From contig CP136064.1 in the NCBI GenBank assembly GCA_032622095.1, positions 46,205,573 through 46,269,572 on the forward strand: DNA of 64,000 nucleotides, read 5' to 3'. The notes beneath the pieces are model-generated. The model did no database searches, had not been told where the DNA came from, and saw only the letters and a program-made list of their open reading frames with translations. Within the stretch, counting starts at the first letter, position 1. Every line of letters starts with the position of its first letter. The position numbers and the translations under genes were made by a program. The stretch comes from Siphonodentalium dalli. Its lineage: Eukaryota; Mollusca; Scaphopoda; Gadilida; Siphonodentaliidae. Of the stretch, positions 46,278 to 59,043 are shown piece after piece.

Positions 46278-47344
46278 TCTATACTATATATTTTGAGACT
46301 TCGTATATATGTGTGTGTGTGTGTGTACTTCATAGAATCCTAAACGCGTGTACAGATTGAGATCAAATTTCGTATGTAAGTGTAAAATCCCACCGACACC
46401 GGCGTAGTCGTGTTTTCGAGAAGCTCTGATCACCCTTTATCCACTCCCAAATCACAGCAAAGGCACGGCGGGGGTTAATCAAGTGATTATTTAATGAGCG
46501 TTTGTTTTTGACGCATCTCTATAAAGAGCGTCTGTTTCCCATTCAACGTTATTCGCATCTGCAGAGTTATACGGGAACGCAAACGTTATCGCTCGAAATT
46601 TATTTCCTGCGAGCACGGATGGCGCGCTTTGTTTTTACAGTATATACCTTTGGTATATACCGAAATCATCCCAGATAATCACGAATATAGCATCAGATTT
46701 CTCCCCAGATATACCGTTATTAAGCTACTGGAATCTGCCAATCTACGGGAAATTCCAGGGAATGCCGATTGAGCTCAAACTTGCTACCTACGGGAAGTGT
46801 CATATATATGAGTGTGTCCTTTATAGACTCTAACCGATTGAGCTCAAACTTGCTAAATAAGAAAATAGCCCCCAAGCCGTAAATATCAACAACAACGATA
46901 TTACTAAATACACGTTTTCGGCAATGTGAGAGTTTTCGGGGAGCCGTGATGCCAACAACAACGACCCGAAGACAGATTTCCCGACGGGAAGCGTTTGTTT
47001 TAAATTCAATGCAATGTTATCGTAGAGAGATTTCACGAAACAAAGAATGCGTTGTCTGTCGTTCCTAGGAAGGGGGGGGGGGGGATTTCTACGGGTAATT
47101 TTTTCCGCCAGAAACAAAAAAATTAATTAAAACAATTTACAATTTAATTAAAACAATTTAAAATTAAAAAAAATTTACAATAAAAAAACAATTCAGAAAA
47201 AATATATATTAAATTTAAATAACATTAAATTCATATTCAAAAATAAAAAACAAAAATAAATAAAAACAAAATAATTACAAAAATGTCATGTTTCTGAAAC
47301 AAAGCCATGGGACGAATGCCGCCAGTGGCGGGCTAACCTGTTAG
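46278..47344 (+). mobile_element. Helitron-like unit 18 (5' II, 3' b ending TTAG)
   Basis: Near-identical copy of unit 16, differing mainly in homopolymer lengths, and sharing the TTAG end. Confidence 0.82.
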
Positions 47345-47349
47345 TCTTC

Positions 47350-48155
47350 TCTTCTATATATTTTGAGAACTCCTTGTATTCGAGAGATAGCCCACACCCT
47401 CCGGACCTCAATGATATGATCGTGAATGAGTATTGATATACCCCACTAAACTTTGACAAACACCAGTAATGGTGTGTAGATCATTTACATATCTCTCCTA
47501 TATATTTTGATACAATCTATCTAATTTACATATCTCTCTTATATATTTATGTTTGTGTGTGTGTTGTACTTCATACAAATCTACGATTCTCGACCGATCG
47601 GGACAAAACTTGGTACGTGTGTGTAGTTTGACCAGGCGGTGGTCGTTGTCGTATTGGCGAGCCCGTGCGACGCCCGTGCAGCGCATGCGCAGATGAGATC
47701 TCGGAAACGGGTGGAGCTATCGACTTGAAATTTGCTATGTGAATGTATCTTGCGCCGGGTACAAATTTTATCGGGTCGCCGAGCCCGTTCGACGCCCGTG
47801 CAGCGCATGCGCAGACAAGATCTCGGAAACGGGTGGAGCTATCGACTTGAAATTTGCTATGTGAATGTATCTTGCACCGGGTACAAATTTTAACGGGTCG
47901 CCGAGCCCGTGCGACGCCCGTGCAGCGCATGCGCAGACGAGATCTCGGAAACGGGTGGAGCCATCGACTTGAAATTTGGCATGTGAATGTATCTTGCGCC
48001 GGGTACAAATTTTCATGCGCAGACCAGATCTCGGAAACTGGTGGAGCTACGGGTACAAATTTTTCTTATTGAAACGCGTAGAGCTAAAAATTAAAAAAAT
48101 ATATATAAAAATGTCATGTTTCGGACAAGCCGCCGGTGGCGGGCTAACCTGCTAG
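47350..48155 (+). mobile_element. Helitron-like unit 19 (5' III, 3' b)
   Basis: Third member of the III series, with about four 122-bp repeats. Confidence 0.82.
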
Positions 48156-48159
48156 TCTA

Positions 48160-48813
48160 TCTCATATATATTTTGAAGACCTCTGTCTGTATGTATGTTT
48201 GTTTGTTTGTTTGTTTGTTTGTTTGTCTGTCATTTATACAAATCTACGATTCTCGACCGATCGGAACGAAACTTGGTACGTGTGTGTAGTTTGACCAGGC
48301 GGTGAACGTTGTCGTATTGGCGAGCCCGTGCGGCGCCCGCTTCGCGCATGCGCAGACGAGATCTCGGAAACGGGTGGAGCTATCGACTTGAAATTTGGTA
48401 TGTGAATGTATCTTGCCCCGGATACGAATTTTATCGGGTCGCCGAGCCCGTGCGACACCAGCTTCGCGCATGCGCAGACGAGATCTCGGAAACGGGTGGA
48501 GCTATCGACTTGAAATTTGCTATGTGAATGTATCTTGCCCCGGATACGAATTTTATCGGGTCGCCGAGCCCGTGCGACGCCAGCTTCGCGCATGCGCAGA
48601 CCAGATCTCGGGGTGGAGCCATCGACTTGAAATTTGGCATGTGAATGTATCTTGCGCCGGGTACAAATTTTCATGCGCAGACCAGATCTCGGAAACTGGT
48701 GGAGCTACGGGTACAAATTTTTCTTATTGAAACGCGTAGAGCTAAAAATTAAAAAAATATATATAAAAATGTCATGTTTCGGACAAGCCACCGGTGGCGG
48801 GCTAACCTGCTAG
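48160..48813 (+). mobile_element. Helitron-like unit 20 (5' I, 3' b)
   Basis: A type-I start with a type-b end. The last 122-bp repeat is truncated and fused to the tail also found in unit 19. Confidence 0.8.
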
Positions 48814-50274
48814 TCTATACTATATATTTTGAGACTTCGTATATATGTGTGTATGTGTGTGTGTGTGTACTTCATAGAATCCAAAACGCGTGTACAGATT
48901 GAGCTCAAACTTCCTATGTAAGTGTCAAATCCCACCGACACGACCGTGGTCGCGGTTTAGAAAAGCTCAGAGCACCCGTTCTCCAATCTCAAATCACCGC
49001 AAAGGCACGGCGTGGGTTAACCAAGTGATTATTTAATGAGCGTTTGTTTTTGACGCATCTCTATAAAGAGCGTCTGATTGCCATTCAACGTTATTTGCAT
49101 CTGCAGAGAGATATACGGAACATACATTAAATTTAAAAAACATTTGTTTCTGACCAACCCTGCGAGCACGGATGGCGCGCTTTGTTTTTACAGTATATAG
49201 TCTGGTCGCGGTTTAGAAAAGCTCAGAGCACCCGTTCTCCAATCTCAAATCACCGCAAAGGCACGGCGTGGGTTAACCAAGTGATTATTTAATGAGCGTT
49301 TGTTTTTGACGCATCTCTATAAAGAGCGTCTGTTTCCCATTCAACGTTATTCGCATCTGCAGAGTTATACGGGAACGCAAACGTTATCGCTCGAAATTTA
49401 TTTCCTGCGAGCACGGATGGCGCGCTTTGTTTTTACAGTATATACCTTTGGTATATACCGAAATCATCCCAGATAATCACGAATATAGCATCAGATTTCT
49501 CCCCAGATATATCGTTATAAAGCTACTGGAATCTGCCAATCTACGGGAAATTCCAGGGAATGCCGATTGAGCTCAAACTTGCTACCCACGGGAAGTGCCA
49601 TATATATGAGTGTGTCCTTTATAGACTCGAACCGATTGAGCTCAAACTTGCTAAATAAGAAAATAGCCCCCAAGCCGTAAATATCAACAACAACGATATG
49701 CTACCTACGGGGAGCAACGTTATTAGCATCTGCAGAATTAAGCAGAGAGAAAGTGCTTTCCTATTTTTAGAACGCAACACATGTTTACGTCGCGTTGGTG
49801 ATTGAGGTTCACAACGGGGTTAATTGACTGTCCGCTCTTTGCGACGATGAGGTTCACGGCGGGGACTATTGACCAACACTCACAATTTCGTCTTTTGCAT
49901 CAGATACCAACACCTCGACCGATCGGGACGAAACTTGGTACGTGAGTGTAGTTTGACCAGGTGGTCGTCGCTGTCGTATTGGCGAGCCCGTGCGACGCCC
50001 GTGCAGCGCATGCGCAGACGAGATATCGGAAACGGGTGGAGCTATCGACTTGAAATTTGGTATGTGAATGTATCTTGCGCCGGGTACAAATTTTATCTGG
50101 TCGCCGAGTCCGTGCGACGCCAGCTTCGCGCATGCGCAGACCAGATCTCGGAAACGGGTGGAGCTACCGGGTACAAATTTTTCTTATTGAAACGCGTGGA
50201 GCTAAAAATTAAAAAAAAATATTTAAAAAATGTCATGTTTCGGACAAGCCGCCGGTGGCGGGCTAACCTGCTAG
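48814..50274 (+). mobile_element. Helitron-like unit 21 (5' II, 3' b), internally duplicated
   Basis: The longest uninterrupted unit. The segment beginning TGGTCGCGGTTTAGAAAAGC is present at about 48945 and 49203, so ~258 bp is repeated. Confidence 0.8.
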
Positions 50275-51381
50275 TACTATATATTTTGAGACTTCCGTAT
50301 ATATATGTAATTTATAGAATCGAAAACGGCTGGCTCGATTGAGTTCAAACTTCCCATCTAAGGGTAAAAACCCACGAACACCGTAGTTGTCGCGTTTTGG
50401 AGAAGCTCTGAGCACCCTTTATCCACTCCCAAATCACAGCAAAGGCACGGCGTGGGTTAATCAAGTGATTATTTAATGAGCGTTTGTTTTTGACGCATCG
50501 CTATAAAGAGCGTCTGTTTACCAGTCAACGTTATTACCATCTGCAGAGAGATATACGGGAACATTGAGTGGTTTCCTATGCGGGGATTTATTGGATGCCA
50601 TAGTACTCTTACAACATCATTGTTATTGTATGTATGACACTTAGGTCAGGGCTTAGGGGTAGTTATAGGCATAATGCTTCTCAGAAATCCCGGTTACAAA
50701 CCAACACTCACAATTTCGTATTTACGCAAACGTATACGGGAACAAGTGCTTTCCTATTTTTTAGAACGCAACACATGATACCAAACAAAATTACGTCGCG
50801 TTGGTGATGGCGTTCACGACGGGATTAATTGACTGTCCGCTCTTTGCGAGAATGGGGTTCACGACGGGATTAACTTTGCGGGGACTATTGACCATCTCGT
50901 AAGGGTGGACAACCTCTGTCAGGGGCTGCTCAATGGCCACGGGCAGGTTAAAAAAAATCATACCTCTTCTGGGTCTGGGTGTGTATAGACATGAGCGTGT
51001 TGTGTTCCTAAGAACGCGGAGCGTGTTGTGTTCCAAAGAACGCGGATCGGGTAAGTTTTTCCGCCCTAGGTGAGCTCAAACTTCGTATATAAGTGTAAAA
51101 CACACGGGGATCGTCGACGTCGCATTGTGTGAAACATTCTTATGTCTGTCGTTCCTAGGAACGGGGGAATTTTTCATCGGGTCAGTCTTAACCTTCAAGC
51201 GGGTACCCACAAATTATATATTGTGACCCCGACATGACCTTGACCTTGAAAATGATAAATTCAAGGTCAAATCGGGTAAAATATTGAAAACCCCATTATT
51301 AACTCATTGAAAAACACAAACAAAACATAAAACATTGTCATGTTTCTGACCAAGCACGCCAGTGGCGGGCTAACCTGCTAG
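50275..51381 (+). mobile_element. Helitron-like unit 22 (5' II, 3' b)
   Basis: Closely similar to unit 2 throughout, but 20 kb away in the array. Confidence 0.82.
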
Positions 51382-51385
51382 TCTA

Positions 51386-52077
51386 TCTCATATATATTTT
51401 GAAGACCTCTGTTTGTTTGTTTGTTTGTCTGTCTGTCTGTCTGTCTGTCATTTATACAAATCTACGATTCTCGACCGATCGGGACGAAACTTGGTACGTG
51501 TGTGTAGTTTGACCAGGCGGTGAACGTTGTCGTATTGGCGAGCCCGTGCGGCGCCCGCTTCGCGCATGCGCAGACGAGATCTCGGAAACGGGTGGAGCTA
51601 TCGACTTGAAATTTGCTATGTGAATGTATCTTGCCCCGGATACGAATTTTATCGGGTCGCCGAGCCCGTGCGACACCAGCTTCGCGCATGCGCAGACGCG
51701 ATCTCGGAAACGGGTGGAGCTATCGACTTGAAATTTGCTATGTGAATGTATCTTGCCCCGGATACGAATTTTATCGGGTCGCCGAGCCCGTGCGACGCCA
51801 GGTTCGCGCATGCGCAGACCAGATCTCGGAAACGGGTGGAGCTATCGACTTGAAATTTGGTATGTGAATGTATCTTGCCCCGGATACGAATATTATCGGG
51901 TCGCCGAGCACGTGCGACGCCAGCTTCGCGCATGCGCAGACCAGATCTAGGAAACGGGTACAGCTATCGACTTGAAATTTGGTTTTTGAATAGCCCGGAC
52001 AACGTCGGGCTGGGTAGAGCTATCGACTTGAAAATTGGTTTTTGAATAGCCCGGACAACGTCGGGCTCATCGGCTAG
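51386..52077 (+). mobile_element. Helitron-like unit 23 (5' I, 3' a, doubled end)
   Basis: The type-a hairpin occurs twice (about 51990 and 52050), the second preceded by a short repeat of the GAGCTATCGACTTGAAA phrase. Confidence 0.82.
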
Positions 52078-52886
52078 TCTCTTCTATATATTTTGAGAAC
52101 TCCTTGTATTCGAGAGATAGCCCACACCCTCCGGACCTCAATGATATGATCGTGAATGAGTATTGATATACCCCACTAAACGTTGACAAACACCAGTAAT
52201 GGTGTGTAGATCATTTACATATCTCTCCTATATATTTTAATACAATCTATCTAATTTACATATCTCTCTTATATATTTATGTTTGTGTGTGTGTTGTACT
52301 TCATACAAATCTACGATTCTCGACCGATCCGGACGAAACTTGGTACGTGTGTGTAGTTTGACCAGGCGGTGGTCGTTGTCGTATTGGCGAGTCCGTGCGA
52401 CGCCCGTGCAGCGCATGCGCAGACGAGATCTCGGAAACGGGTGGAGCTATCGACTTGAAATTTGCTATGTGAATGTATCTTGCGCCGGGTACAAATTTTA
52501 TCGGGTCGCCGAGTCCGTGCGACGCCCATGCAGCGCATGCGCAGACGAGATCTCGGAAACGGGTGGAGCTACCAACTTGAAATTTGCTATGTGAATGTAT
52601 CTTGCGCCGGGTACAAATGTTATCGGGTCGCCGATCCCGTGCGACGCCCGTGCAGCGCATGTGCAGACGAGATCTCGGAAACGGGTGGAGCTATCGACTT
52701 GAAATTTGGCATGTGAATGTATCTTGCGCCGGGTACAAATTTTCTTGCGCAGACCAGATCTCGGAAACTGGTGGAGCTACCGGGTACAAATTTTTCTTAT
52801 TGAAACGCGTGGAGCTAAAAATTAAAAATATATATATAAAAATGTCATGTTTCGGACAAGCCGCCGGTGGCGGGCTAACCTGCTAG
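52078..52886 (+). mobile_element. Helitron-like unit 24 (5' III, 3' b)
   Basis: A member of the III series displaced 4 kb from the others. Confidence 0.82.
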
Positions 52887-53874
52887 TACTATATATTTTG
52901 AGACTTCGTATATGTGTGTGTACTTCATAGAATCCAAAACGCGTGTACATATTGAGCTCAAACTTCCTATGTAAGTGTCAAATACCACCGACACGACCGT
53001 GGTCGCGGTTTAGAGAAGCTCAGAGCACCCGTTCTCCAATCTCAAATCACCGCAAAGGCACGGCGGGGGTTAATCAAGTGATTATTTAATGAGCGTTTGT
53101 TTTTGACGCATCTCTATAAAGAGCGTCTGTTTCCCATTCAACGTTATTCGCATCTGCAGAGTTATACGGGAACGCAAACGTTATCGCTCGAAATTTATTC
53201 CCTGCGAGCACGGATGGCGCGCTCTGTTTTTATATACCGAAATCATCCCAGATAATCACAAATATAGCATCAGATTTCTCCCCAGATATACCGTTATAAA
53301 GCTACTGGAATCTGCCAATCTACGGGAAATTCCAAGGAATGCCGATTGAGCTCAAACTTGCTACCTACGGGAAGTGTCATATATATGAGTGTGTCCTTTA
53401 TAGACTCTAACCGATTGAGCTCAAACTTGCTAAATAAGAAAATAGCCACCAAGCCGTAAATATCAACAACAACGATATTACTAAATACACGTTTTCGGCA
53501 ATGTGAGAGTTTTCGGGGAGCCGTGATGCCAACAACAACGACCCGAAGACAGATTTCCCGACGGGAAGCGTTTGTTTTAAATTCAATGCAATGATGTTAT
53601 CGTAGAGAGATTTCACGAAACAAAGAATGCGTTGTCTGTCGTTCCTAGGAAGGGGGGATTTCTACGGGTAAATTTTTCCGCCAGAAACAAAAAAATTAAT
53701 TAAAACAATTTACAATTTAATTAAAACAATCAAAATATTTTAAATTTAAAAAACATTAAATTCAAATTCAAAAATAAAAAACAAAAATAAATAAAAACAA
53801 AATAATTACAAAAATGTCATGTTTCTGAAACAAAGCCATGGGACGAATGCCGCCAGTGGCGGGCTAACCTGCTA
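52887..53874 (+). mobile_element. Helitron-like unit 25 (5' II, 3' b, junction base lost)
   Basis: Ends CTGCTA and runs straight into TACTATATATTTTG; the final G of CTAG is missing. Confidence 0.78.
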
Positions 53875-54810
53875 TACTATATATTTTGAGACTTCCCTAT
53901 ATATGTATATATATATGTGTGTGTGTGTGTGTGTACTTCATGGACAGATTGAGCTCAAATTTCGTATATAAGTGTAAAAACACACGGACACCGTCGGCGT
54001 CGCGTTTTGGAGATGCTCAGAGCACCCGTTCTCCAATCTCAGTCACAAAAACGGCACTGCGGTGGTTAATCAAGTGATAATTTAATGAGCGTCTGTTTAC
54101 CATTCAACGTTATTAGCATCTGCAGAGTAATATACGGGAACAATACTTTTGAGTGGTTTCTTATGCGGGGAGATTTATTGGATGACATAGTACTCTTACA
54201 ACATCATTGTTATTGTATGTATGACACTTAGGTCAGGGCTTAGGGGGGGGGGGGGGTAGTTAGTGTGGATATAGGCATAATGCTTCTTAGAAATCCCGGT
54301 TACAAACCAACACTCACAATTTCGTCTTTTGCATCAGATACCAACACCTCGACCGATCGGGACGAAACTTGGTACGTGAGTGTACGTTGACCAGGTGGTC
54401 GTCGTTGTCGTATTGACGAGCCCGTGCGACGCCCGTGCAGCGCATGCGCAGACGAGATCTCGGAAACGGGTAGAGCTATCGACTTGAAATTTGCTATGTG
54501 AATGTATCTTGCCCCGGATACGAATTTTATCGGGTCGGCGAGCCCGTGCTACGCCAGCTTCGCGCATGCGCAGACCAGATCTCGGAAACGGGTGGAGCTA
54601 TCGACTTGAAATTTGGTTTTTGAATAGCCCGGACAACGTCGGGCTCAACAATTTTTCATCGGGTCAGTTCTTTCCGCCCGATGTACCTTAAATCTTTTAG
54701 GGACGGGTACCATAATTTCTCTTGATTAAAAAGGCACAATTAACTCGTTGAAAAGCGACAAAAATGTCATGTTCCTGACCAACGCCGCCAGTGGCGGGCT
54801 AACATGCTAG
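53875..54810 (+). mobile_element. Helitron-like unit 26 (5' II, 3' b)
   Basis: Contains two 122-bp repeats and an internal type-a hairpin near 54627 followed by the same extension seen in unit 1. Confidence 0.8.
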
Positions 54811-55739
54811 TCTCATATATATTTTGAAGACCTCTGTCTGTTTGTCTGTTTGTATGTATGTTTGTCTGTCATTTATACAAATCTACGATTATCGACAGAT
54901 CGGGACGAAACTTGGTACGTGTGTGTAGTTTGACCAGGCGGTCGTCGCTGTCGTATTGGCGAGCCCGTGCGACGCCCGTGCAGCGCATGCGCAGACGAGA
55001 TCTCGGAAACGGGTGGAGCTATCGACTTGAAATTTGCTATGTGAATGTATCTTGCCCCGTATACGAATTTTATCGGGTCGCCGAGTCCGTGCGACGCCAG
55101 CTTCTGGCATGCGCAGACGAGATCTCGAAAACGGGTGGAGCTATCGACTTGAAATTTGGTATGTGAATGTATCTTGCCCCGGATACGAATTTTATCGGGT
55201 CGCCGAGCCCGTGCGACGCCAGCTTCGCGCATGCGCAGACGAGATCTAGGAAACGGGTGGAGCTATCGACTTGAATTTTGGTATGTGAATGTATCTTGCC
55301 CCGGATATGAATTTTATCGGATCGCCGAGCCCGTGCAACGCCAGCTTCGCGCATGCGCAGACCAGAAGTCGGAAACGGGTGGAGCTATCGACTTGAAATT
55401 TGGTATGTGAATGTATCTTGCCCCGGATACGAATTTTATCGGGTCGCAGAGCCCGTGCGACGCCAGCTTCGCGCATGCGCAGACGAGATCTCGGAAACGG
55501 GACGAGATCTCGGAAACGGGTGGAGCTATCGACTTGAAATTTGCTATGTGAATGTATCTTGCCCCGGATACGAATTTTATCGGGTAGCATGCGCATACGC
55601 AGACCATATCTCGGAAACGGGTGGAGCTATCGACTTGAAATTTGGTTTTTGAATAGCCCGGACAACGTCGGACTGTGTAGAGCTATCGACTTGAATTTTG
55701 GTTTTTGAATAGCCGGACAACGTCGGGCTCATCGGCTAG
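54811..55739 (+). mobile_element. Helitron-like unit 27 (5' I, 3' a)
   Basis: Six or more 122-bp repeats, the last broken by a short internal duplication (CGGAAACGGGACGAGATC). The 3' hairpin is doubled as in unit 23. Confidence 0.82.
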
Positions 55740-56535
55740 TCTCATATATATTTTGAATACCTCTGTATATCTGTCTGTATGTCTGTCATTTATACAAATC
55801 TACGATTCTCGACCGATCGGGACGAAACTTAGTACGTGTGTGTAGTTTGACCAGGCGGTCGTCGTTGTCGTATTGGCGACCCCGTGCGACGCCCGTGCAG
55901 CGCATGCGCAGACGAGATCTCGGAAACGGGTAGAGCTATCGACTTGAAATTTGCTATGTGAATGTATCTTGCCCCGGATACGAATTTTATCGGATCGCCG
56001 AGCCCGTGCGACGCCAGCTTCGCGCATGCGCAGACCAGATGTCGGAAACGGGTGGAGCTATCGACTTGAAATTTGGTATGTGAATGTATCTTGCCTCGGA
56101 TACGAATTTTATCGGGTCGCCGAGCCCGTGCGACGCCAGCTTCGTGCATGCGCAGACGAGATCTCGGAAACGGGTGGAGCTATCGACTTGAAATTTGGTA
56201 TGTGAATGTATCTTGCCCCGGATACGAATTTTATCGGATCGCCGAGCCCGTGCGACGCCAGCTTCGCGCATGCGCAGACCAGATGTCGGAAACGGGACGA
56301 GATCTCTGAAACGGGTGGAGCTATCGACTTGAAATTTGCTATGTGAATGTATCTTGCCCCGGATACGAATTGTATCGGGTAGCATGCGCATACGCAGACC
56401 AGATCTCGGAAACGGGTGGAGCTATCGACTTGAAATTTGGTTTTTGAATAGCCCGGACAACGTCGGACTGTGTAGAGCTATCGACTTGAATTTTGGTTTT
56501 TGAATAGCCCGGACAACGTCGGGCTCATCGGCTAG
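55740..56535 (+). mobile_element. Helitron-like unit 28 (5' I, 3' a)
   Basis: 796 bp; near twin of units 30 and 31. Doubled 3' hairpin, the first copy mutated to CGTCGGACT. Confidence 0.82.
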
Positions 56536-56571
56536 TCTCATATATATTTTGAAGACCTCTGTCTGTATGTT

Positions 56572-56607
<36 letters not shown>

Positions 56608-56935
56608 ATTAATACAAATCTACGATTCTCGACCGATCGGGACGAAACTTGGTACGTGTGTGTAGTTTGACCAGGCGGTGAACGTTGTCGTATTGGCGAG
56701 CCCGTGCGGCGCCCGCTTCGCGCATGCGCAGACGAGATCTCGGAAACGGGTGGAGCTATCGACTTGAAATTTGCTATGTGAATGTATCTTGCCCCGGATA
56801 CGAATTTTACCGGGTCGCCGAGTCCGTGCGACGCCAGCTTCGCGCATGCGCAGACCAGATCTCGGAAACGGGTAGAGCTATCGACTTGAAATTTTGTTTT
56901 TGAATAGCCCGGACAACGTCGGGCTCATCGGCTAG
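56536..56935 (+). mobile_element. Helitron-like unit 29 (5' I, 3' a), shortest
   Basis: 400 bp with two 122-bp repeats. It carries a (TCTG)n run and resembles unit 32 minus one repeat. Confidence 0.82.
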
Positions 56936-57729
56936 TCTCATATATATTTTGAATACCTCTGTATATCTGTCGGTATGTCTGTCATTTATACAAATCTACG
57001 ATTCTCGACCGATCGGGACGAAACTTAGTACGTATGTGTAGTTTGACCAGGCGGTCGTCGTTGTCGTATTGGCGAGCCCGTGCGACGCCCATGCAGCGCA
57101 TGCGCAGACGAGATCTCGGAAACGGGTGGAGCTATCGACTTGAAATTTGCTATGTGAATGTATCTTGTCCCGGATACGAATTTGATCAGGTCGCCGAGCT
57201 CGTGCGACGCCAGCTTCGCGCATGCGCAGACGAGATCTCGGAAACGGGTGGAGCTATCGACTTGAAATTTGGTATGTGAATGTATCTTGCCCCGGATACG
57301 AATATTATCGGATCGCCGAGCCCGTGCGACGCCAGCTTCGCGCATGCGCAGACCAGATGTCGGAAACGGGTGGAGCTATCGACTTGAAATTTGGTATGTG
57401 AATGTATCTTGCCTCGGATACGAATTTTATCGGGTCGCCGAGCCCGTGCGACGCCAGCTTCGCGCATGCGCATACGAGATCTCGAAACGGGACGAGATCT
57501 CCCAAACGGGTGGAGCTATAGACTTGAAATTTGCTATGTGAATGTATTTTGCCCCGGATGCGAATTTTATCGGGTAGCATGCGCATGCGCAGACCAGATC
57601 TCGGAAACGGGTGGAGCTACGACTTGAAATTTGGTTTTTGAATAGCCCGGACAACATCGGACTGTGTAGAGCTATCGACTTGAATTTTGGTTTTTGAATA
57701 GACCGGACAACGTCGGGCTCATCGGCTAG
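56936..57729 (+). mobile_element. Helitron-like unit 30 (5' I, 3' a)
   Basis: 794 bp, near twin of unit 28. Confidence 0.82.
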
Positions 57730-58525
57730 TCTCATATATATTTTGAAGACCTCTGTATATCTGTCTGTATGTCTGTCATTTATACAAATCTACGATTCTC
57801 GACCGATCGGGACGAAACTTAGTACGTGTGTGTAGTTTGACCAGGCGGTCGTCGTTGTCGTATTGGCGAGCCCGTGCGACGCCCGTGCAGCGCATGCGCA
57901 GACGAGATCTCGGAAACGGGTGGAGCTATCGACTTGAAATTTGCTATGTGAATGTATCTTGTCCCGGATACGAAGTTGATCGGGTCGCCGAGCTCGTGCG
58001 ACGCCAGCTTCGCGCATGCGCAGACGAGATCTCGGAAACGGGTGGAGCTATCGACTTGAAATTTGGTATGTGAATGTATCTTGCCCCGGATACGAATTTT
58101 ATCGGATCGCCGAGCCCGTGCAACGCCAGCTTCGCGCATGCGCAGACCAGAAGTCGGAAACGGGTGGAGCTATCGACTTGAAATTTGGTATGTGAATGTA
58201 TCTTGCCCCGGATACGAATTTTATCGGGTCGCCGAGCCCGTGCGACGCCAGCTTCGCGCATGCGCAGACGAGATCTCGGAAACGGGACGAGATCTCTGAA
58301 ACGGGTGGAGCTATCGACTTGAAATTTGCTATGTGAATGTATCTTGCCCCGGATACGAATTTTATCGGGTAGCATGCGCATACGCAGACCAGATCTCGGA
58401 AACGGGTGGAGCTATCGACTTGAAATTTGGTTTTTGAATAGCCCGGACAACGTCGGACTGTGTAGAGCTATCGACTTGAATTTTGGTTTTTGAATAGCCC
58501 GGACAACGTCGGGCTCATCGGCTAG
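57730..58525 (+). mobile_element. Helitron-like unit 31 (5' I, 3' a)
   Basis: 796 bp, near twin of unit 28. Confidence 0.82.
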
Positions 58526-59043
58526 TCTCATATATATTTTGAAGACCTCTGTCTGTATGTTTGTTTGTCTGTCGGTATGTCTGTCTGTCTGTCATTAATA
58601 CAAATCTACGATTCTCGACCGATCGGGACGAAACTTGGTACGTGTGTGTAGTTTGACCAGGCGGTGAATGTTGTCGTATTGGCGAGCCCGTGCGGCGCCC
58701 GCTTCGCGCATGCGCAGACGAGATCTCGGAAACGGGTGGAGCTATCGACTTGAAATTTGCTATGTGAATGTATCTTGCCCCGGATACGAATTTTATCGGG
58801 TCGCCGAGCCCGTGCGACACCAGCTTCGCGCATGCGCAGACGAGATCTCGGAAACGGGTGGAGCTTTCGACTTGAAATTTGCTATGTGAATGTATCTTGC
58901 CCCGGATACGAATTTTACCGGGTCGCCGAGTCCGTGCGACGCCAGCTTCGCGCATGCGCAGACCAGATCTCGGAAACGGGTAGAGCTATCGACTTGAAAT
59001 TTTGTTTTTGAATAGCCCGGACAACGTCGGGCTCATCGGCTAG
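58526..59043 (+). mobile_element. Helitron-like unit 32 (5' I, 3' a)
   Basis: 518 bp with three 122-bp repeats; closest to units 3, 10 and 13. Confidence 0.82.
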
